In this document: in pieces, positions 22,946 to 34,960 of the stretch
Layout: each line of letters begins with the position of its first letter
How positions within the stretch are numbered: position 1 is the stretch's first letter
Assembly (NCBI RefSeq): GCF_030463565.1
Contig: NC_134652.1
Coordinates: 7,157,897 to 7,221,896 of the forward strand
DNA length: 64,000 nucleotides
Direction: 5' to 3'
From: Pelecanus crispus
Taxonomy: Eukaryota > Chordata > Aves > Pelecaniformes > Pelecanidae
Notes under the pieces: model-generated
The model's database searches: none
What the model was told of the DNA's origin: nothing
What the model saw: only the letters and a program-made list of their open reading frames with translations
Made by a program: the position numbers and the translations under genes

Positions 22946-25900
22946 GTATGTTTCCTAAATAAATTTTACTTGTCAACAAAGTTTCCATAGCAGAGCTGGA
23001 GCTATGTTTCTGTTGCATAGCATGCTTCATGTGAGTGCAGATAAATATATTTGAAGAAATTGCACTGAAATCACGGTGGTGGAATTGTTTGGGAGCAAAG
23101 CTGGTTCTATTTCAGATCAAAACAAAATGCTGAAATTGTCAAGTTTCCCATGTTTTGAAAACTCCAAACTCTTTTTTTGTTGCTTGGGAATAGCAAAAGG
23201 TTTAATTCAGTGATGTTGCATCATCTTGTTTGAAAATCTAAAGGTGTTTCATTCAGGACTTTTTTTAAAGCATAGAGGCTATTACATGAAAATGTACACC
23301 ATTATAATATTTTAGTGGAACATAAAAATAACAAACAGCACAAGCAAAATGTTTTACAATACCAAAATGAAAAGTTTTGCCTTGTCAATTTACAAGTTAC
23401 ATAACAAAAGAAATTGAGGATCCATTTAGTCTTTTTTTGTTTAAATATTTATTCAAATTGATATGTACCTGCAGAGCACTGTCATTTTGATAAAAGCTGT
23501 GTTTTTCTAGTAGAAAATATTCTATTGGAAATTTTTCAGCTAGCCATCTCCAGTAAATTTCTTCCACTGCTTGGAGCCTGGTCTGCATTTAGATTCACCA
23601 GGAACACAGGATCCACTTTCACATTTAGGCTCTGAAGCCTATAGAGTCAGGCCTAAAATACGTGCCGTGTTTTGTTTGCTTGTTTCTGAAAAAGTCTTAG
23701 TGGTTTTTTTTTTTTCCTTTTTGAGAAATTCCAAATTTATTTGATCTGTGAGATGAGGATTCTGTGAGCGTGAAATGAAGTAGTTTCAAAACTCCAACTG
23801 AGCATCACTGACCGTGAGAGTCAGACTCCTAAACCCCTTAAGCCCTTTTTTGAAATCCCACCTTTACGTTTTTCACACGTGTGCAGCTCTTGTTGCCAAG
23901 GGGAGCATTTTAGAAGGCAGTGGGTGCAAACGTACAGCCCCTTCTGCACTCTTCTGGCCAAAGCAAGCAGAGTACCGTGAGGAGGTGAGGCTGGGAAAAT
24001 GCCACTTAAACCTGCTTCAAATGGGACCAAATGTCAGAAATGTCAGGGAATAGGAATCAGGTGGGGGAACTGGGCTACTAGGGGTGTTATAAAGCGCAGT
24101 TGTAAGAGAGCTGCGTCCGGACTAGAGGATTCCTCTCTTCAGGTCAGTCAAATATTGTCAGCTGAAACTGTTTCCCAGCAGATTTTCAACAAAAAAAAAA
24201 AATCCCTGGATTTTCAATGAGACATATTTTTGCGAGGGGCATTTACTTTCTATAAATATTCTCTATTTTGCACTGAAAAAGCATTCCCCTCAAAACAATT
24301 TCCTTGTTTCAGTTGTGAATATTTTTTGGTATTGATAAATCCATAAAAAATACAAAAATTATTTTTGCAAGAAGAGGAAAACGTTCAATTTGACTGCACG
24401 CTTTGTAATATTTAGCACTGTTTCGGCTTTGATGTCGTTAGCTGCTTCCCTCCCTCCTAAACCTCCACGCATGCAGATAGTCTTCAGAAAAGAACAACTA
24501 ATTGGGCTATTTTTCTGTAAGATGTCAGGCAGAAAGAGAAATAAAGTAGATGAGATGGGATGAAAGAGGGAGCTGTGCCAGGTGCCTCTGTGACGGCAGC
24601 AGTATCGGTAGCTGGAGTGGGGCCGAGCGCCCACCTGCCCCCTTGCCTGTCGGGGGACGCTTCAGCGGCAGCCTGTCTGGGTTGCGCTGGAAGCCACCTC
24701 CTGCCTGGGCCAGCGTGGTACCATCACGCTCTGCTTTGGCACAAGCTGCAGATCTCATTATTGTCACTTTGTGACAAAGCATTTCCTCTCTTTTGTCCCC
24801 AAATTTCCATACAGCGTCTTGGCTGGTATGTGTGGTGTGCTGGGGACCTAGGTATTCTTGATCTCCCTACTCCATTAAAAACATTCGCTTTCTGCGCCGG
24901 TGAAGTAGAGGCCAGCGTAACAGTCCACGACCAAAAAGGAAGAACCCTTTGCTTTGTGCAGGGCAGATATTTTTTTCTTTGTACGTCATACGACGTCGTA
25001 CAGTGTCCTCGCCAAGAGGTATGTCGCCTTTTCTGATACCCCTTGGACAGGTATCAAACTGCATTTTAAAATGGAAACGGAAGTGGAAACTTCTGTAAGG
25101 TCCCACGTTTTTCAGTGGGACAATAATCGTATTTTCCCTTGCTAAATAATTTCCATCTTTTTAGCTATTTTAGGATTGCACATGCTAGTACAGGAAATGG
25201 TAAACTGATGTATAGAGATAGTAGCTTAGTGAATTCTTGAATGGATTGACAAATGAATGGACAGAGACTTAACTAGGTTCCGTTTAGCTTAATTATTCAG
25301 TACCAGTCATTACACACATTACACAGTATGGTCAATCTGGAGTCTAGTACTGCCAAAGCTATTATAGCTGGCTAGAATAAATGTGCTTTAGAATGATACA
25401 AACTTACAGTAAGTTTTTATAGCTACTGCTTATGGGTGGCTTTGTTTAGATAATTTACAAAGCTAGAAAAAACACTAAAAATAGAAATTCTTCCCATGTT
25501 TATGATGGCATGAAGCATGAATTTGTCTTCTGAAAGCGACTCTTGCAGAAATCACTTTGTATCTACCTAATGTGAGGAAAGTATTCTAAAAACAATTTTT
25601 TACTTGTTTTATAACCTGCTTCTCATTAAAACTGGTTTACCACAGAAACTAGCTCACAGACGCTTAGACTTTTGGTCAGATGAAGCTGATTTCAATTTAA
25701 CCCAGATTGAATGGGATTTCCTCCCCCCCCCCCATTTTTGAAGTATAAGATAAACTTTTCATTACTTGACATGAGCGTGTTCACATGGGTTTTTTCTGGG
25801 TCGGTTTAAATTTGCACAAAGGTCACCACCTGGCCGGTGGATTAAGTATCCATTGTGCCTAGTGTTATTGTCATCCCTTCTGTGTCAGCCTGGAGCAGTG

Positions 25901-28302
25901 TTTGGTTTTGTATAGGCTGGTATACCATTAGGGTGGTTGGCTCAGTAAACGTTCTGTCCTTCCCTCATGTCCTTTCTGGTCTTCGCAGGTAGATGCAGGC
26001 TCACTCTGCCCCTGCTTTCTGTTGGTTGCAAACTGTCTAGCTGCATTAGTGCCATTCTAAGAAAATATCCTGGGCCTTTCCTCCAGACTCGCTAGATTGG
26101 GTTCAGTTGTTACTCTAACCACAGTCACGTGGGCTCTGCCTAGAAGCTGACTTATATCAGACCAACACAGGCAGATTTTGCAAGATGCTGTGCAGATACA
26201 TCGTGTCTGTCCCCTTCCTCTTGAATGTGAGCCGCTGTGCAGCTAGGATTGCTAGATCACGGGACCAGAGGGAGTGCTGGCAAGAAGCAGCCAGGCTCTT
26301 GACTGTTGTGTTGGCTCTGGACTAGTGATGGGAATGCTTAGTCAGGAGAAGGCAGAAACGGAGTTCAGAGCAGACTGCTCCATGAGTTTGTGTTTGTTTT
26401 TCTGTTTGGGTGAGCTAATACAAAATGCATGCATGTTTCAGGGAGCAGGGGAGGTTTTCAGCATCTGCAGAGCTAGGCAGCAAGCAGACTACATTACTGG
26501 TCTAGGTAGGTTTTAGATGGACTGGATTCAGCCTATCTTCTTGCGGCAGGCAAGCTCAGCTCAAGACACATCTCTAGTTAAAAAGGATATATTCCTCTAA
26601 AATTGAAGTTAAAATAGAAATGTAATTTTTAACGAAGATTGAGGAAGGAATTAGGTCAAGTCCACTTGCAGTAGTGAGCTCTGCTGCCACCCATATGGTC
26701 CTCATTTTAGGACACATATTTAATTATTGAAATGGGAGTGGTGGGGATAAGTGAATAAAATTTAACTTTAAATATTTTATTGGAGTTAGTCATCTGCTGT
26801 TGCATGTTTGACTGTTAATGAAATAAACAACATGTCCATTGTGCTACTTCCCAAGGTTTCAGTGTTTCTTCTCTTGTAGCTGAGCTTTAAAAATAAATTA
26901 CAGATTGTAATAAATGCTTCCAACAACAGGAAATCTTTTTAGCTATTGCTGAAACGCCCCAAAATACCCATGTCGAGAAGTTTTGTAGAGAACAATTTCA
27001 GAACAAAGTATACCTATTCAAGAGTTTCTTCTGCCACTTCCCAATGTGGCAATGGTTAAGCAGGACTGGGTAATGCTGCACAGCTGCTAACTGCTGGAGC
27101 TTGTTCTGATGAGCATCTGGGACTTCCATTCACCTCATTTGGGAATGACACATGCTTGGGAGCTGAATTTGACCTTAGGAAAGGAAGTGGGAAAGAATAT
27201 TGTATCCACTTGAAATGGTGAGGGGGATTTCTGTAGACAGAACTTCATACTCCAAATGGGAATTTGGCACGGATGCTGGGGCGAGCACACAGATGTAAGT
27301 GAAAAGTGCCAGAAATCCTTTAATAACCACCTGTGAACAAGATCCCATTTTAAGTGTTGTTTAAATTCCAGAGTAGAGTCCCCTGTGCTGAGGCATTAGT
27401 TTCAGGCTGACGCAGAACAAAGAATGCCACCCACTGAACAGGGAACATCGCTGTCTCCTCCACTTGAATCTGGCTCTCCCTGAATGTTATTTGGGGGATG
27501 TATAAACATACTGGCAGCTTTAACTGTACTTTCTTTTTTTTTAAAAAAAAAAAAAATTGTAGTTAAACTGATGCTCTACCATTGAAGCATAGATGTAGCA
27601 TAACAGTTGTTCCATGTGGAGCAGAACCTGGAACGTTTAGCTGTGCATTTCCATATTTCTCCGTTACTAAGAAGTCAGGTCCCCTGCATCTCTCCAACGA
27701 CCCCTCTCCCTACCACAGCTCTTTCACTTCCTTTCTTTGTCATTCTTCCCCACAAAATCCAGAGATCCTCCCCATTTCACCAACCTCCCACACAATCCTC
27801 TTGTTCCTCACCATGTTCTTTAAACTTCCTCACAGTACTTCCTAGTTTCGTGTTTCTCCTCAGGCCGCCTTCTACTCTTTCTCTATCATGCCCAGCTTGC
27901 TCCTGTGTTCCTTGGGCAAGCAGCACCTTGTGTTGTGGCTGACGTGGAGCAATGTGTGCATTGATTAGCCTGCAGTACATGCGGGCAGTTCGAGTAGAGT
28001 AGATAGCTTTTGAACGTATACTGCAGCTTTTCCCTTGGTGCATGTGCTGCCTTTTCTCTCACTTTCCTTTCTCTCACCACTCTTTTCCATTGAATCAGTA
28101 GGAGGGTAATTATTTCGCAGTCCTTTGCCCCTCTCTTAAATATGGTTGAAATTGGACAGCAGGTCCAAAAGTTATTTAGGTAGGACTGACAGTCAGTACA
28201 ATCACTTACGCTTGCTCATGCGATAATAGCTAAAGGTACCTTTACTGGGTCTGCATTAGGGTATTAACTTTACCAGTTAACGCAGTCACACCTCTGATCG
28301 AT
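22946..28302 (+). other. RGS10: RGS10 intron 3, part before the LTR
   Basis: About 5.4 kb of intronic DNA has no gene that I can support. Homopolymer runs occur at about 25722-25734 (C) and 27531-27556 (T then A). Frames near 24.5-25.1 kb occur on both strands and are GC-driven. Confidence 0.75.
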
Positions 28303-29417
28303 TGTCCAGTGGGTTGACCCTGGCTGGATGCCAGGTGCCCACCAAAGCCACTCTATCACTTCCCTCCTCAGCTGGATAGGGGAGAGAAAATGTAAGGAAA
28401 GGCTCGTGGGTCGAGACGACGACAGGGAGAGATCACTCACCAAGTACCGTCATGGGCAAAACAGAATCAACTTGGGGAAATCAGTTTATTACCAGTCAAA
28501 TCAGTGTAGGATAATGAGAAATAAAAACTAAATCTTAAAAAAACCCACCTTTCCCCTACCCCTCCTTTCTTCCCAGGCTCAACTTCACTCCCGATTTCTC
28601 CACCTCCTCCCTGCCAGCGGCGCAGGGGGACAGGGAATGGGGGTTGCGGTCAGTTCATCACGTTTTCTCTGCCACTCCTTCCTCCTCTTCCCCTGCTCCA
28701 GCCTGGGGTCCCTCCCACAGAGTACAGTTCTCCATTAACTTCTCCAATGTAAGTTCTTCCCACGGGCTGCAGTTCTTCACGCACTGCCCCAGCGTGGGTC
28801 CCTTCCCCGGGGTGCAGCCCCTCAGGAGCAGCCTGCTCCAGCGTGGGTCCCCCGCGGGGTCCCCAGCCCTGCCAGCAAACCCGCTCCAGCCTGGGCTCCT
28901 CTCCCCACGGGGCCACAGCTCCTGCCAGGAGCCTGCTCCAGCACGGGCTTCCCAGGGGTCCCAGCCTCCTTGGGGCACATCCCCTGCTCTGGCGTGGGCT
29001 CCTCCCCGGGTGCAGGTGGATCTCTGCTCCCCGGGGGCCTCCATGGGTGCAGGGCACAGCTGCCTCGCCATGGGCTGCACCAGGGGTGCAGGGGAATCTC
29101 TGCTCCGTGCCTGGAGCCCCTCCTGCCCTCCTTCTGCACTGACCTTGGGGGCTGCAGGGCTGTTCCTCTCGCATATTCTCACTCCTCTCTCTGGCTGCAG
29201 ATGCACAGGTTCCCCCCCTGCCCCCCTTCCTAAAGATGTGATCCCAGCAGCTCTACCACCATTGCTGAAGGACTTGGCCTTGGCCAGCGGCGGGTCCATC
29301 TTGGAGCCAGCTGGCATTGGCTCTATCAGACACAGGGGAAGCTTCTAGCAGCTTCTCACAGAAGCCACCCCTGTAGCCCCCCCTGCTCCCAAAACCTTGC
29401 TGTGCAAACCCAATACA
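28303..29417 (-). mobile_element. Long LTR, probably solo, antisense to RGS10
   Basis: The - strand copy begins TGTATTGGGTTTGC (29417) and ends TCAACCCACTGGACA (28303), so it has the TG...CA ends of an LTR. I recognise the sequence from memory as a high-copy avian endogenous retrovirus LTR. It carries a - strand AATAAA at 28485-28490 and a GC-rich centre. The centre holds a GCTCCAGCGTGGG-like block repeated about every 50 bp at roughly 28782, 28832, 28882, 28932 and 28982. No internal gag or pol sequence is present. The flanks show GATCGAT on the left and GATTGGA on the right, which is not a clean target duplication. Open frames of 170-234 codons inside it, on both strands, reflect its GC content. 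Confidence 0.75.
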
Positions 29418-30809
29418 GATTGGATTAATTGCTCATTTAGAACAGACGTGGCTGACCCAGTCCGCCCTGATCTGTGAAACTGGAAAGATAGGAAATTGTT
29501 AAAAACACTTCATTGTGACCTAATGCACCTGACACATGATGTTCTACCCATCAGATGACTAATCTGTTTTAAAAAGGAATGCTCCTGGAAAATGTGTGTC
29601 CCCTTCAGCAGTGAGAGAGTTAACTCTTTAGGCATTGTGAATTGTCAAACACATGTAGCTTTTCTTCTAATTATCCCCAAATGTTGATTCTCAGCTGTAA
29701 AACATGAAAGAAATTCTGTGACTCCTTCATGGGCAAGGATTTAAGTGCTTCCTTCTTCAGGCCCACTTCCCATCAAAGATAGCCCTTCAGCTGGTGCTGG
29801 TCTGGAGATGTGGTTGCTCATTAGGTGTACAACGGGGAACGTGGACAAGTACCCGTGGCTTGTGATCGTACAGTGCCTGCTGCTGCGCGGGCCTTGTTTT
29901 CAGCGTGCAGAACTCAGATTGCAGCAGGGAGGCTTGCCTCCTGCCTGGCTTGGCTCTCTTCTCCCCCACTGGCTGTCTCATACCCAACCTTCTGGTCAAG
30001 GGGGAGCTTGCATGGAATTTCAGGGGATTGTGGCCACTCATTTACTGCTTTGAAGCAAGATGCTAGGTAGGGTCAAAATCTTACCACTGTTACTGATTTA
30101 TCAAGAGAAGACCACTGACACAGGATTGCTGAAATCAGGACAAACGCTAACAAACTGCTTTATGCAGGTCACACCTACCCTTGTTTATCAGCTTTCAGAG
30201 GCTCTTGAGAGTCTTATCTTTACCATTAGCCCAAAAAATACTTGTTGGGTTTTTTAAATCATGTAGCCAGTGTTGCACATGAACTGCTCTGAGGTAAAAA
30301 CATAGTTATGACAAAGGATGTACTATGACAAGGTTATCTATCAGTAGCGTGGCTTATACGCTGATTTGGCTTAGTTTTGCCTTGCGGTAAGTTTCCACAG
30401 TGCTTTTTCCCTCTGGGTTCCTTGCACGTGCTGGTTATCTATTAGTAAAAATAGAAGACAAGGCCTAGGTGGTGATGCTGAGCAGTTTTACATTGGCTTC
30501 TCTGATTCAAACATGACAACCTGCTGTTTAACCTAAGTGCTGAATACTGGTAGCTTCTGCTAGTGTCGGTGCAGGAGTTGGCCTGCAGAGATGTTTTTCC
30601 TCCAGTGCAAATTAATATACACAAATAAGATAATCTATGTATATTTGTTTTGTTACTTGTTTTCTTTTTTAATTCAGACTTAAGTTTTGGGTTTAAGATG
30701 TGAACCTCAAAAAAGTAAGTGACCCAGAGCAGTCTCCAATGAAACTTTAAGAAATACAGAGAATATTCCCACAGCAAATAATTCTTTAAATCAATGTGTC
30801 CTTTTGCAG
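29418..30809 (+). other. RGS10: RGS10 intron 3, part after the LTR
   Basis: About 1.4 kb of ordinary intronic DNA leads to the acceptor TCCTTTTGCAG before exon 4. Nothing else is seen. Confidence 0.8.
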
Positions 30810-30953
30810 ATGCAAGAAAAAGCTAAAGAAATTTACATGACTTTCCTGTCCAGTAAAGCTTCCTCCCAAGTCAACGTTGAAGGGCAGTCCCGTTTGAATG
30901 AGACCATTTTGGAGACACCTCACCCTCTCATGTTTCAGAAGCTCCAGGACCAG
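30810..30953 (+). CDS. RGS10: RGS10 exon 4
   Basis: Forty-eight codons cover residues 86-133. [20 protein letters not shown] is followed by [10 protein letters not shown], then [29 protein letters not shown] and [11 protein letters not shown] are hallmark RGS10 residues in the second half of the RGS box. The exon opens in phase 0 after TTTTGCAG and ends at CAG|GTAAAG in phase 0. It differs from human at only a few positions, such as Thr-Ile and Glu-Thr in ETILET. Confidence 0.97.
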
Positions 30954-33900
30954 GTAAAGTTATTTCCTTCAAGAACACAGTTTCTTTAGTTTTTGTCTGC
31001 TTTTAATGGACTCTGCTTTCTAAGCGCAAACTAGCGGAGGAAAGTTGGGAATCTGCCTACTGCTACCTGTGTCATGGATTGAACAGGTAGGCACAGAGCT
31101 GGGTTGCTGCCGTACTGGGGATGTTAATGCAGCCGCTCTGGGGATGGATGCACCGTACCTCAGGTTCTCAGCCCCGTCTAACTAGGGCCAATTAGTTAAG
31201 AGACTCAGCGCCACTATGCTACTTCCAGTTCAGGACTTGCCTGGAGAATTGGATGAAGTTTTCTCCTGGGTTCTTCTGCGGGTAGCTTGAGAATCACCCA
31301 GCTGACTAACTTTGTGCCTACGTTTTCCTGTGTATTCGCTTGCGCTGAGTCATTGCTGGTGTTTGTTTCTGTAGTTGCCACTGGTTTCCTTGAGAGCTCA
31401 AGATTCTTCACTTTGCTTTTGTTTTGGTATTTATATTGATATGAATATAATGTGATTTCCTGAAAATCCTCCTGTTCTGTAACACACAAAAGAGGAGCTG
31501 GTATCTGCTTTGCCTTTTCCCATAGATCTTGGGAGGTCTGGTAGAAATTAGGTGACATTTTGCAGGCATGTCTTCTGGTGGTAAATTTTCTTGATATTTT
31601 GCTTATTTTAAAGCATAAATTATGAAGTGAGTCATTCTTATCTGCGGCTTTCCAGCACTTGCAGTCTGTACTATTTTTAATTTCTGTACCATCCTCAGAA
31701 CTACCTGTATTTTCCATTTGGCTTTTTTTCTTTTGTGGGGAAACAGCACACTGATTTAAATAGTATTTTCAACCCATATCACATCAGGTACTGAATACGT
31801 TAGTTGGGCACTGGCAGGGTCAGCTAAAGTGGTCTGAGGAGCAAAGGCTCTGCTGTCTTTCAAGCAGGTTCCAAGTCATTAGCAGTGGAAATGTCTGAAA
31901 CTCATTTTCCATGTGAAGAAGCAAAGTTTTTCATGGAAGAACTTCTGACTTGGGGGAAGGGAAAGAAAATATTCTGGTAAATCTAAGCACTGCAGTTCAG
32001 GGTGGGTGATTGTGAGAGTGAAGCTGGAGAGACTACTGGAGTTAAAATGTTTTGCCATTTTACGAATGAGCATGCACAGTAACAGCCAGGGATTAGTAAT
32101 ACTTGAACTGGAAACGTGCTAGACCAGTGGTAGAGGAGTCCCACGAGTGTGGGAAGAAAGTCTGTGAACTTTTAAAACCAAATGCAGAGCATTTATGGGT
32201 TGTCGCAGGTTTCCACTGCTTGAAGCTTCTATTTATTGCTGTTAGATAATAGTTCAGGAAGAGTTATCATCTCCTCTAGTTTTCTATCCTTATAAAGTTG
32301 TGAAGAGTGGTATCATTTGTTCTCTAAAGAATAGCGTTAACTACTGCTGGCACTGTGTGTCTGAAGTATAAAAAGGCAGAGCTTGAAAGCCACAGTCTGG
32401 TCTACACCATTACTGGTTGTAATGCACTTCAGTTCTCCAGAGACCTGCTGATTTAAATGGGGCTAGCTGGGGGGTGTGGTTCTGTGCTCAGGGGTGGCCT
32501 TCAACAAATCGCTTGGAGGCAGTTGTTCATGCTGAAGGAAGTGGTGGTGGAGTGGTTCATAAAAATCCATAGATTTCAAAATACTACGGGGTAAATATTC
32601 CTGCTCTGCGGAGGCGATGAGAGGAGGGGAGGGATTTTTCTTTTGCATGTGATTATAAAATCTGTTCTGTGCGTTTGGCTAACCAGACACCAGGAGCTTT
32701 TGATCTTACAGTGCTCTTTCTCTCTGGGAGATGCTTTAAATGATACCAGGAACAAGAGGGGTCTAAGTTCTTGACACTGACTTAACAACATTTTAACAGG
32801 CAATGTCTTCCTTACTTTCCGCCCCCCCCCCTCAAGCTGGTTGGATATATTGAATTATATTGTAGTTAGCCAACACCAGGAAGTGTAATTTGGCTTTGCT
32901 TAACTGCATTGATTTGGTTCTACATCAAGAGGATGTTTTGGGATTTTTGGTCTTCCAATATGTAGCTTATAAAGCAAGATTTCCACTGTTTTAAACATGA
33001 ACTTAAATGTTTAAATATGTAAACAGACAGTGGTTAGTAAAATGCTTCATGTAATTTATTTGCAAGGGGGGTATTTCAGCAAACACACAGACAAGAACAG
33101 TCAAGTTTTGTGTGTTTGCCTTTTCTGTCCAGGTTCCTTGAGGATGTGAAATGAAAAAGCAGTTTGAGATTTTTTTTTTTTTTTCCCCCTCCTAACAAAC
33201 AGTTGTATTACCCAGTTGCTCTATCAGTTAGAAATGAGGCCGTAAAGGTAAAGCTCTAGTTATCCACGCATGCAGGTCAGAATCCAGAAACTCCTCTTGG
33301 AAATTTAGTTCCTGTGAGTACCATAAAATGTACTCGGTCATGAAGCATGACTCAGAGAGGCTCCGCCAGTGAAATAATAGGCAGAGGGTGATGTAGGCTT
33401 TGGTTTTGCCTCAATTACAGTTTTGAGGTTTACATTTTCCTTCCTCTCTGTTTTAAGACCAAGGAAAATATAGTCCTGACCTTGACACCTGAACAGATTC
33501 CAGGCTCTTCTCCTCGCCCTTTTGTTTTCAGAAAATGCCAAATGAGTTCTAGCTTTTTTGTCCGAAAAGGGGATAAATAAAAGAGAAAGCAATTGTGTTG
33601 AGGGACGAGCCTGAACTCCAGCCCTGGGAGAGAAAAGCTGTACTCAGTGCTGACTTCATGCTTCCATGCTGGCTGTATATTGGCTGTGGGAATAAGGGCG
33701 AGTCTTGGGCTAGTGAAAAGCCTGGTGACGCAAGTTCAACCCATCTGTACAAGATCAGCTTTTTGTGGCAGGTACCTGCAACATTTCTGATCTGGCCTGA
33801 GACCCATCTTGGCCTTTGGTTGTGTAGTAATCTAAAAAGGATAGGAGGATTGGTGTGAGTTTAAGAAACATTGGTTAAATCAGTTGTTTCAGTCTAGATT

Positions 33901-34528
33901 CAGTTTGGAGTTTCAGTATTTGTGTAAGTTATTGAGAGGCTTTTCTTAATGATCCAGTGCTCTGCATGTATAATGAGCTATTCTGTAACGTTCAAGAGTA
34001 ACTGCGGCCAGAAAGGTGCCTAAAAGGTACCTCTTTTTCTTCAGCTCTGCTTCATCCCTCTGGGTATCTTCCTACCACCCTACAGAAGGAGGCCCTCGCT
34101 AGGTTTGGCTCCTGGTGGCTCTGCAGAGCTGAGGCTGCTGTGGGAGGGGACCAGGTAATGTCCTGGCTTGTCCACACCTGCGGTTATCTGATCATCAGCT
34201 GTAAAATCCTACCTAGTGACCATGGCATGGGACCTCCCACTCTTCAGTATTAGGTTTTTGAAGTTGGCTATTGTGAAAACGATGATCTGATTCTTAAACT
34301 GATACGGAAATACGGACATTGTTACAAAACAGTGACCGTGGAACCTACAATATTGTTTGCTACGTGCAGCCCCTTTTGAGCGTTTGAAGTGTGTTTTAAT
34401 GTCATGCTTTTTAGTATTGCTTTAGTACTAACAGAGCAAAAATACATTAGAATTCATATACCGTCCTTCTCATTTAAAATTTAGTTTTACTTAGGTCATT
34501 GTTTTTGTGTTTTTTTCCCTCCTACCAG
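30954..34528 (+). other. RGS10: RGS10 intron 4
   Basis: This 3.6-kb intron has a T/C-rich acceptor ending CCTCCTACCAG. It holds an antisense open frame at 31214-31717, listed separately. C and T runs lie at about 32822-32831 and 33170-33184. Nothing else is recognised. Confidence 0.8.
31214..31717 (-). CDS. Hypothetical 167-codon ORF antisense within RGS10 intron 4
   Basis: I do not recognise this protein. The frame starts at a true ATG (context CCAAATGG, G at +4) and runs 167 codons to TAG. It is hydrophilic and rich in Ser, Thr, Asn, Lys and Glu, with no membrane segment. It begins MENTGSSEDGTEIK, has a basic patch (KISRKFTTRRHACK) at about residues 38-53, and ends ILQASPELEVA. It lies wholly within one intron on the opposite strand. 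It could be a nested gene, a single exon of a spliced antisense gene, an old retrocopy or a chance frame. I see no poly(A) tail, convincing promoter or clear flanking splice site. Confidence is therefore low. Confidence 0.25.
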   Translation of the reverse strand: MENTGSSEDGTEIKNSTDCKCWKAADKNDSLHNLCFKISKISRKFTTRRHACKMSPNFYQTSQDLWEKAKQIPAPLLCVTEQEDFQEITLYSYQYKYQNKSKVKNLELSRKPVATTETNTSNDSAQANTQENVGTKLVSWVILKLPAEEPRRKLHPILQASPELEVA

Positions 34529-34675
34529 ATATTCAATCTCATGAAATACGACAGCTACAGCCGCTTCTTAAAGTCAGACATATTCCTAAATCATAAGAAG
34601 TCTGAGGAGCAGGAGGAGAATTCACCAGAGGCTCAGACTGCAGCTAAAAGAGCATCGAGAATTTACAACACATGA
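34529..34675 (+). CDS. RGS10: RGS10 exon 5, C-terminus
   Basis: Forty-eight codons plus TGA cover residues 134-181. [20 protein letters not shown] is followed by [14 protein letters not shown], then [14 protein letters not shown]. The first part closes the RGS box. The acidic linker is followed by the conserved tail KRASRIYNT, which carries the PKA site reported in mammals (Ser-168 in short-form numbering, Ser-176 here). The acceptor is CCTACCAG. Sequence and length match RGS10 across vertebrates. Confidence 0.97.
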   Translation: MFNLMKYDSYSRFLKSDIFLNHKKSEEQEENSPEAQTAAKRASRIYNT

Positions 34676-34960
34676 TACAATGAATCTCTTCAGGAGAGGC
34701 AATACAATAACTAAATTACACTCAGGAACAGTCTAGGTTTATAGCAGTTGGCATTTAGGGCTTGAAAAGCTCAAAACTTTTTTAGGAGATACTTACCTTC
34801 TTAATTGCTTGAACGACTAATTGTTTTTGCATGATAGCTAATAACCAAGCACCCATGGAAAGACTGTTTCCTAGTTAAAAGGCTGAGGTATTCCTCCATA
34901 GCATGAATTGCATTTCATATTTCACGAATTAAAATGCTTTTGATTTTTGTATTTTCTTTT
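34676..34960 (+). other. RGS10: RGS10 3' UTR
   Basis: This is a short AT-rich UTR. ATTAAA at 34928-34933, about 250 bases after the stop and followed by T-rich sequence, is the most likely poly(A) signal. No AATAAA occurs close by. The end is estimated. Confidence 0.5.

Noticed and set aside
28644..29348. 234-codon + strand ORF and overlapping - strand ORFs in RGS10 intron 3
   Set aside because: All lie inside a GC-rich LTR with internal sub-repeats. None resembles a retroviral or host protein.
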